Positions 7,021 to 10,450 of a stretch of 10,450 nt of DNA are shown here, one piece after another. Each line of letters opens with the position of its first letter. The stretch's first letter is position 1. The stretch covers positions 1 through 10,450 of the forward strand of contig CAIXDD010000468.1 in NCBI GenBank assembly GCA_903918155.1, in the 5' to 3' direction. This stretch comes from an uncultured Hyphomicrobiales bacterium. Lineage in GTDB: Bacteria > Pseudomonadota > Alphaproteobacteria > Rhizobiales > Beijerinckiaceae. A program made the translations under genes and the position numbers. The notes beneath the pieces were generated by a model that saw only the letters and a list, made by a program, of their open reading frames with translations, was not told the origin of the DNA and did not search any database.

Positions 7021-8219
7021 CAGACAGCCTCCTTCACGGCCTTCACGATTTTTTGCGCAGCATCGTCGAGATCATCGGCCGAGATGACGTTGAGACCCGA
7101 TTCGCTGACGATTTTCTTTCCAAGCTCCACATTGGTGCCCTCAAGGCGAACCACGAGCGGAACCTTCAGGCCGACTTCCTTGACCGCTGCGATCACGCCT
7201 TCTGCGATGACGTCGCAGCGCATGATGCCGCCGAAAATATTGATCAGGATGCCTTTGACGTTCGGATCGGCGGTGATGATCTTGAAAGCCGCCGTGACCT
7301 TTTCCTTGCTAGCGCCGCCGCCGACGTCGAGGAAATTGGCGGGCGCTTCGCCATAAAGCTTGATGATGTCCATCGTGGCCATGGCGAGGCCTGCGCCATT
7401 GACCATGCAGCCTATGGTGCCATCGAGCGTGATGTAGTTGAGGTCGTATTTCGACGCTTCTATTTCTTTCGCGTCTTCTTCCGTCTCATCGCGCAGCGCC
7501 ATGACGTCGGGATGACGATAAAGCGCGTTCGAATCGAAGGAGACCTTTGCGTCGAGGCAACGGAGCTGCCCGTCCGTCGTCACGATGAGCGGATTGATCT
7601 CAAGCATCGACATGTCCTTCTCAACGAACGCCCGATAGAGCTGGTTGAGAAGCTTGTCGGCCTGCTTTGCGAGCTCTCCCGTCAGGCCGAGAGCCTTCGC
7701 GACGGTGCGGCCATGATGGGGCATGACGCCGGTGGCGGGATCGACGGAGAAGGTGATGATCTTTTCCGGCGCGTCGTGGGCGACTTGCTCGATGTCCATG
7801 CCGCCTTCGGTCGACACGACGAAGGAAACGCGTGAGGTCACGCGGTCCACGAGGGCTGAGAGATAGAATTCTTTCGCGATGTCCGATCCGTCCTCGATAT
7901 AGAGGCGGTTGACCTGCTTGCCCGCGGGTCCGGTCTGGATCGTCACGAGCGTCGCGCCCAGCATCTGCTTGGCGAATTCAACGACCTCATCGACAGACTT
8001 GGCGAGGCGGACGCCGCCTTTCTCGCCGGCGGTCGCTTCCTTGAATTTGCCCTTGCCGCGACCCCCGGCATGGATCTGCGACTTGACGACCCAGAGCGGC
8101 CCTCCGAGTTGCTTTGCGGCCGCGGCCGCGTCTTCAGCTTTCAAAATCGCGACGCCGTTGGAGACGGGAGCGCCGAATGACTTGAGAATGGCTTTCGCCT
8201 GATATTCATGGATGTTCAT
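7020..8219 (-). CDS. sucC: Succinyl-CoA synthetase (ADP/GDP-forming) beta subunit
   Basis: This is the nucleotide-binding partner of SucD; the heteromer makes succinate and ATP or GTP from succinyl-CoA. At 399 aa it is close to the usual length. The N-terminal ATP-grasp fold begins MNIHEYQAK, with nucleotide-binding K46 and the glycine-rich GGRGKGK (52-58). STEGGMDIE lies at 136-144. The metal-binding block EINPL is at 207-211, and the C-terminal ligase domain contains NIFGGIMRCDVIAEG. The ATG at 8219 starts at the invariant N-terminus, with GAGGAA in a good position upstream. mdh ends 66 nt before it, and the stop overlaps the sucD start. Confidence 0.98.
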   Translation of the reverse strand: MNIHEYQAKAILKSFGAPVSNGVAILKAEDAAAAAKQLGGPLWVVKSQIHAGGRGKGKFKEATAGEKGGVRLAKSVDEVVEFAKQMLGATLVTIQTGPAGKQVNRLYIEDGSDIAKEFYLSALVDRVTSRVSFVVSTEGGMDIEQVAHDAPEKIITFSVDPATGVMPHHGRTVAKALGLTGELAKQADKLLNQLYRAFVEKDMSMLEINPLIVTTDGQLRCLDAKVSFDSNALYRHPDVMALRDETEEDAKEIEASKYDLNYITLDGTIGCMVNGAGLAMATMDIIKLYGEAPANFLDVGGGASKEKVTAAFKIITADPNVKGILINIFGGIMRCDVIAEGVIAAVKEVGLKVPLVVRLEGTNVELGKKIVSESGLNVISADDLDDAAQKIVKAVKEAV

Positions 8220-8262
8220 ATGAATTCCTCAATCTCGTCGATCGAATGCGCGAGCCTGCTGA

Positions 8263-8277
8263 TGCGCGGCCCGCGCA
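8263..8277 (-). other. Short GC hairpin between mdh and sucC
   Basis: TGCGCG (8263-8268) and CGCGCA (8272-8277) form a 6-bp stem around a 3-nt loop in the 66-nt mdh-sucC gap. There is no T-run, so mdh and sucC are probably co-transcribed. It could be chance in GC-rich sequence. Confidence 0.3.
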
Positions 8278-8285
8278 ATCTCTCG

Positions 8286-9248
8286 TCAGGCGAAAGCCGG
8301 ATTGATCGTCTTGCAGGCGTCGACCAGGGTCTGAACCGACTTGACGGACGTGGCGAACATTTCCTTTTCGGCGGCGTCCAATTGGATCTCGACGATCTTT
8401 TCAACGCCGTTCTCGCCGATGATGACCGGCACGCCGACATACATGTCGCGGACGCCATATTGGCCGGAGAGGTAAGCGGCGCAGGGCAGAACCCGGCGCT
8501 TGTCGCGCAGATAGCTCTCCGCCATCGCGATGGCCGAGGAGGCGGGCGCGTAGAAGGCCGAACCCGTCTTCAGGAGATTGACGATTTCGCCGCCGCCGCC
8601 GCGCGTGCGCTTGACGATGGCGTCGATTTTCTCCTGCGTGGTCCAACCCATTTTCACGAGATCGGGGAGCGGAATGCCCGCCACGGTGGAATAGCGCACC
8701 GAGGGAACCATGTCGTCGCCATGACCGCCCAGCACGAAGGCGGTGACGTCTTCCACGGACACGTTGAATTCCTCGGCGAGGAACCAGCGGAACCGCGCGG
8801 AATCGAGCACGCCGGCCATGCCGACGACCTTATTGGCGGGCAGGCCGCAAGCCTTCTGCAGCGCCCAGACCATCGCGTCGAGCGGGTTGGTGATGCAGAT
8901 CACAAAAGCGTTCGGGGCATGTTGCTTGATGCCCGCGCCTACGCTTTCCATCACCTTGAGATTGATGCCGAGCAGATCGTCGCGGCTCATGCCGGGCTTG
9001 CGCGGCACGCCGGCGGTCACGATGATGACGTCCGAACCGGCGATCGCGGCATAGTCGCTGGCGCCGGAGAGGCGGCAATCGAAGCCTTCGACGGGCGACG
9101 CTTCGGCGAGATCGAGAGCCTTGCCCTGAGGGATGCCGTCGGCGATGTCGAACATGACGATGTCGCCCAGTTCCTTCAAGCCAGCCAGAAGGGCGAGGGT
9201 GCCGCCGATTTGCCCGGAACCGATGAGTGCAATCTTGTTTCGCGCCAT
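8286..9248 (-). CDS. mdh: NAD-dependent malate dehydrogenase, LDH-like type
   Basis: The enzyme oxidises malate to oxaloacetate with NAD+ in the TCA cycle. The product is 320 aa, the normal length for this lactate-dehydrogenase-like class. The NAD Rossmann motif is GSGQIGG (residues 10-16), and D34 at the end of the second strand favours NAD. The substrate and mobile-loop residues are R83 and R89 in VPRKPGMSR, and N121 lies in ITNPLD. D149 and R152 lie in the VLDSARFR block, and the catalytic H176 is in GGHGDDMVP. I chose the ATG at 9248 (MARNKIALIG) because it matches the family N-terminus and has GAGG 9 nt upstream. The frame stays open upstream to about 9350, but those extra 34 residues are not family-like. 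It is the first gene of the operon. Confidence 0.98.
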   Translation of the reverse strand: MARNKIALIGSGQIGGTLALLAGLKELGDIVMFDIADGIPQGKALDLAEASPVEGFDCRLSGASDYAAIAGSDVIIVTAGVPRKPGMSRDDLLGINLKVMESVGAGIKQHAPNAFVICITNPLDAMVWALQKACGLPANKVVGMAGVLDSARFRWFLAEEFNVSVEDVTAFVLGGHGDDMVPSVRYSTVAGIPLPDLVKMGWTTQEKIDAIVKRTRGGGGEIVNLLKTGSAFYAPASSAIAMAESYLRDKRRVLPCAAYLSGQYGVRDMYVGVPVIIGENGVEKIVEIQLDAAEKEMFATSVKSVQTLVDACKTINPAFA

Positions 9249-9382
9249 GTGCACGGACCTCGCTTGAGTTTGGACAGAGCAGGATTTTCCTGTGTGTCGC
9301 GCTCTTTGCGCTTCCTGGGCGCGAGTGGCAAGGGTCGGCGGGCGAAACAAAGGTTTAATGGTGGTTAAATTCGACCGCCGAC

Positions 9383-9435
9383 GCTTGATAAGTGGAGGCT
9401 TTTATTCTTGTATATCAGTAGTTTATGCTTGATAT
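9383..9435. repeat. Cluster of TTGATA-type short repeats
   Basis: GCTTGATA occurs at 9383-9390 and again at 9427-9434, exactly 44 bp apart, about four helical turns. An inverted ATATCA lies between them at 9412-9417 and pairs with TGATAT at 9430-9435 across 12 bases. The spacing does not fit an FNR/FixK box (TTGAT-N4-ATCAA). The cluster could be a regulator binding array or chance in AT-rich DNA. Confidence 0.35.
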
Positions 9436-9483
9436 GCCCGCGCTGCGGCTTGGGCGCCGAGCAGCTGGAAAAGATCATTTCAA

Positions 9484-9513
9484 ATTACAATTTTTGTAAA
9501 TCGTTATGGCCAA
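9484..9513 (-). promoter_or_regulatory. Candidate sigma-70 promoter for mdh with overlapping palindromic operator
   Basis: On the minus strand TTGGCC (plus-strand 9508-9513) resembles a -35 box (4 of 6). After an 18-nt spacer, TGTAAT (9484-9489) resembles a -10 box (5 of 6). A perfect palindrome, TTACAA-TTT-TTGTAA (9485-9499), covers the -10 box and part of the spacer, where a repressor would block polymerase. The start of transcription would be near 9477, giving a leader of about 230 nt. A second candidate is the extended -10 element TGATATACA (9409-9417), which has no clear -35 box. These are matches by eye. Confidence 0.35.
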
Positions 9514-9516
9514 AAT

Positions 9517-10119
9517 CTAGCTGCGGGTTCCCAGCGCCCGGAGAATGACAGCCGTCAGCCTCTCGAATCTGACGTCCGCCTGCTCGCGCGGAATGTCTCG
9601 ATCCAGCCGAACCGCGATCGGATTCAGGAAGCGGTGAAGCCCGTCAAAGACCAGCGCGACCGCTCGCCTTTGATCCGCTTGCCGAAAGACCCCGCTCGCC
9701 ATTCCCTCTTCGACCACCCGGCTAATTTCGTTTTGTAGTTTCCCGCGGTGCCGGCGGCCGGCGGCCCGCCCATGCTCCACCGCATCGGCGAAAACAGCGA
9801 AGAGGTTCGGATCCGTTTCCACCTTGTTGCGATAGGCGCGGTAGATCGCTGAGGCGATGCGCTCAAGTTTGTCGTCGGCTGGGTCGGGCGCATCGGCGAT
9901 TTCGTGCAATCCCGCTTCCAGCGGGCGGAGCCATTGCTCTGTCAGCGCTTCGATCAGCGACATCTTGGACGGGAAGTACCGATACACATTCGCATGCGAC
10001 ATCCCCGCTTCCGCCGCGACGGCGACGACCGTGGTGCGGGCCGCGCCGAACTTGCGCACATGTTCCGCGGCGATCTGCAGGATGCGAGCGTCTGAGGATT
10101 CCGCAGGCGCGCGAGCCAT
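9517..10119 (-). CDS. TetR/AcrR-family transcriptional regulator
   Basis: This is a 200-aa one-component DNA-binding regulator of normal TetR size. The N-terminal helix-turn-helix domain spans about residues 10-57. Its core (29-51) includes TTVVAVAAEAGMSHANVYRYF followed by PSK, the family signature around the recognition helix. The rest is a predicted all-helical ligand and dimerisation domain with the block FADAVEHGRAAGRRHRGKL; the ligand is not predictable. The ATG at 10119 has GGAG 8 nt upstream. The gene starts 2 nt after the zapE stop, so the two are probably co-transcribed. mdh follows 268 nt downstream on the same strand. There is no divergently transcribed gene to mark an obvious target; its own cluster or the mdh operon are the nearest candidates. 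Confidence 0.93.
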   Translation of the reverse strand: MARAPAESSDARILQIAAEHVRKFGAARTTVVAVAAEAGMSHANVYRYFPSKMSLIEALTEQWLRPLEAGLHEIADAPDPADDKLERIASAIYRAYRNKVETDPNLFAVFADAVEHGRAAGRRHRGKLQNEISRVVEEGMASGVFRQADQRRAVALVFDGLHRFLNPIAVRLDRDIPREQADVRFERLTAVILRALGTRS

Positions 10120-10121
10120 TG

Positions 10122-10450
10122 CTATGTCTCCACCAGTCCGGTGGCGTTTCCGCTGGCGCTGGAATCGGCGGGCCCGTGCGGCAGCGCGAGATATTCCCTC
10201 GATTGCATCTCGATCAGGCGGGACACGGTGCGCTGAAACTCAAACGCTTCCGTCCCGTCCTGCGCGGAATAAAGGCCCTGCGGCGGACTTGCCGCGGACA
10301 TGATGAGTTTGACGTGCTTGTCATAAAGCGTGTCGATGAGCGTGATGAACCGCTTTGCTTCATTGCGCTGGCTCTGGTCCATCGTCGGCACGCCGTCCAA
10401 TACCAGCGTGTGAAAATGCTCCGCCAGCGCCAGATAATCCGCAGCGCCCA
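10122..10450 (-). CDS. zapE: Cell division protein ZapE / AFG1-like ATPase, C-terminal part (5' partial)
   Basis: The window holds the last 108 complete codons; the gene runs off the right edge. The visible sequence includes YLALAEHFHTLVLDGVPTMD, then RRNEAKRFI-like QRNEAKRFITLIDTLYDKHVK, and FEFQRTVSRLIEMQSREYL. These are the C-terminal AAA+ lid and sensor region of the AFG1/ZapE family (ZapE is an ATPase linked to the Z-ring under stress in E. coli). The Walker A and B motifs lie outside the window. A low-complexity Ala/Ser/Gly tail of about 20 residues follows the conserved core. In many Hyphomicrobiales zapE lies directly before mdh (from memory); here tetR is between them, starting 2 nt after the TAG at 10122-10124. 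Confidence 0.9.
   Translation of the reverse strand, partial: GAADYLALAEHFHTLVLDGVPTMDQSQRNEAKRFITLIDTLYDKHVKLIMSAASPPQGLYSAQDGTEAFEFQRTVSRLIEMQSREYLALPHGPADSSASGNATGLVET

Larger units (their letters stand above)
9249..9516. promoter_or_regulatory. Intergenic region upstream of the mdh-suc operon
   Basis: These 268 bases lie between the tetR stop and the mdh start. About 9354-9516 contains several strikingly AT-rich stretches compared with the surrounding genes; the part next to mdh is GC-rich. No convincing ORF or tRNA is present. It holds a candidate promoter with an overlapping palindrome (9484-9513), a cluster of TTGATA-like repeats (9383-9435), a short TTTAA/TTAAA inverted repeat (9354-9369), and a small hairpin CAGGA-TTT-TCCTG (9280-9292) in what would be the mdh leader. 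No good terminator follows tetR, so read-through from zapE-tetR into mdh is possible. Confidence 0.6.

Noticed and set aside
5974..7356. A 460-codon open frame on the plus strand opposite sucD and parts of sucA and sucC
   Set aside because: It lies antisense to three well-supported genes. Its translation is rich in Arg, Asp, His and Ala, as expected when a GC-rich coding frame is read backwards, and it has no family-like motif.
9249..9350. A 34-residue N-terminal extension of mdh to an upstream start
   Set aside because: The family N-terminus MARNKIALIGSGQIGG begins at 9248 with a good GAGG upstream; the extension is Arg-rich and covers the leader region.
8208..9368. A 386-codon open frame on the plus strand opposite mdh
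   Set aside because: It is an antisense shadow of mdh, with the same biased composition and no recognisable domain.
9385..9418. A possible FNR/FixK box
   Set aside because: TTGAT half-sites are present, but none is paired with ATCAA at the required 4-nt spacing.
10122..10400. A separate 92-aa protein starting at 10400
   Set aside because: The codon at 10400 is TTG inside the conserved LVLDGVPTMD block of ZapE, and the frame continues open to the window edge. It is the C-terminus of zapE, not a small gene.

Overview
The window reads as an ordinary, GC-rich alphaproteobacterial chromosome segment, most likely order Hyphomicrobiales (Rhizobiales). The gene order mdh-sucC-sucD-sucA-sucB-lpdA with zapE just upstream, the LDH-like MARNKIALIGSGQIGG malate dehydrogenase and the sucA N-terminus are all typical of that group. 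A methylotrophic family such as Methylocystaceae/Beijerinckiaceae is possible, but I cannot fix the genus from sequence alone.

Layout from left to right. Positions 1-345 (+) carry the 3' end of a small two-helix membrane protein resembling the C-terminus of DUF4337 proteins. It converges on the main operon, and a 9-bp GC hairpin (355-376) separates them. Positions 378-9248 (-) form one long TCA-cycle operon, transcribed right to left: mdh (malate dehydrogenase), sucC and sucD (succinyl-CoA synthetase), sucA (2-oxoglutarate dehydrogenase E1), sucB (E2) and lpdA (E3). sucC and sucD overlap in TGATG. The other junctions are 56-71 nt, and three of them contain hairpin-forming sequence. Positions 9249-9516 are an AT-rich intergenic region that probably holds the operon promoter. 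Positions 9517-10119 (-) encode a TetR-type regulator, and 10122 to the right edge (-) is the C-terminal part of zapE (AFG1-like ATPase), ending 2 nt before the tetR start.

The six operon genes work together. E1, E2 and E3 convert 2-oxoglutarate to succinyl-CoA and NADH. SucCD converts succinyl-CoA to succinate with nucleotide triphosphate synthesis. Mdh oxidises malate to oxaloacetate. The segment lacks succinate dehydrogenase and fumarase.

No new defence, mobile or biosynthetic system is visible. The most notable point is that sucA has no ATG, GTG or TTG start that preserves its conserved N-terminus. The frame is closed by TAA immediately upstream of an ATT codon that has a well-placed GAGG and is followed by ARQD, which looks like a rare AUU start. 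Second is a palindrome (TTACAA-TTT-TTGTAA) overlapping a candidate promoter between tetR and mdh, which raises the untested idea that the TetR protein controls the operon. No CRISPR array, tRNA, rRNA, insertion sequence or attachment site was seen.
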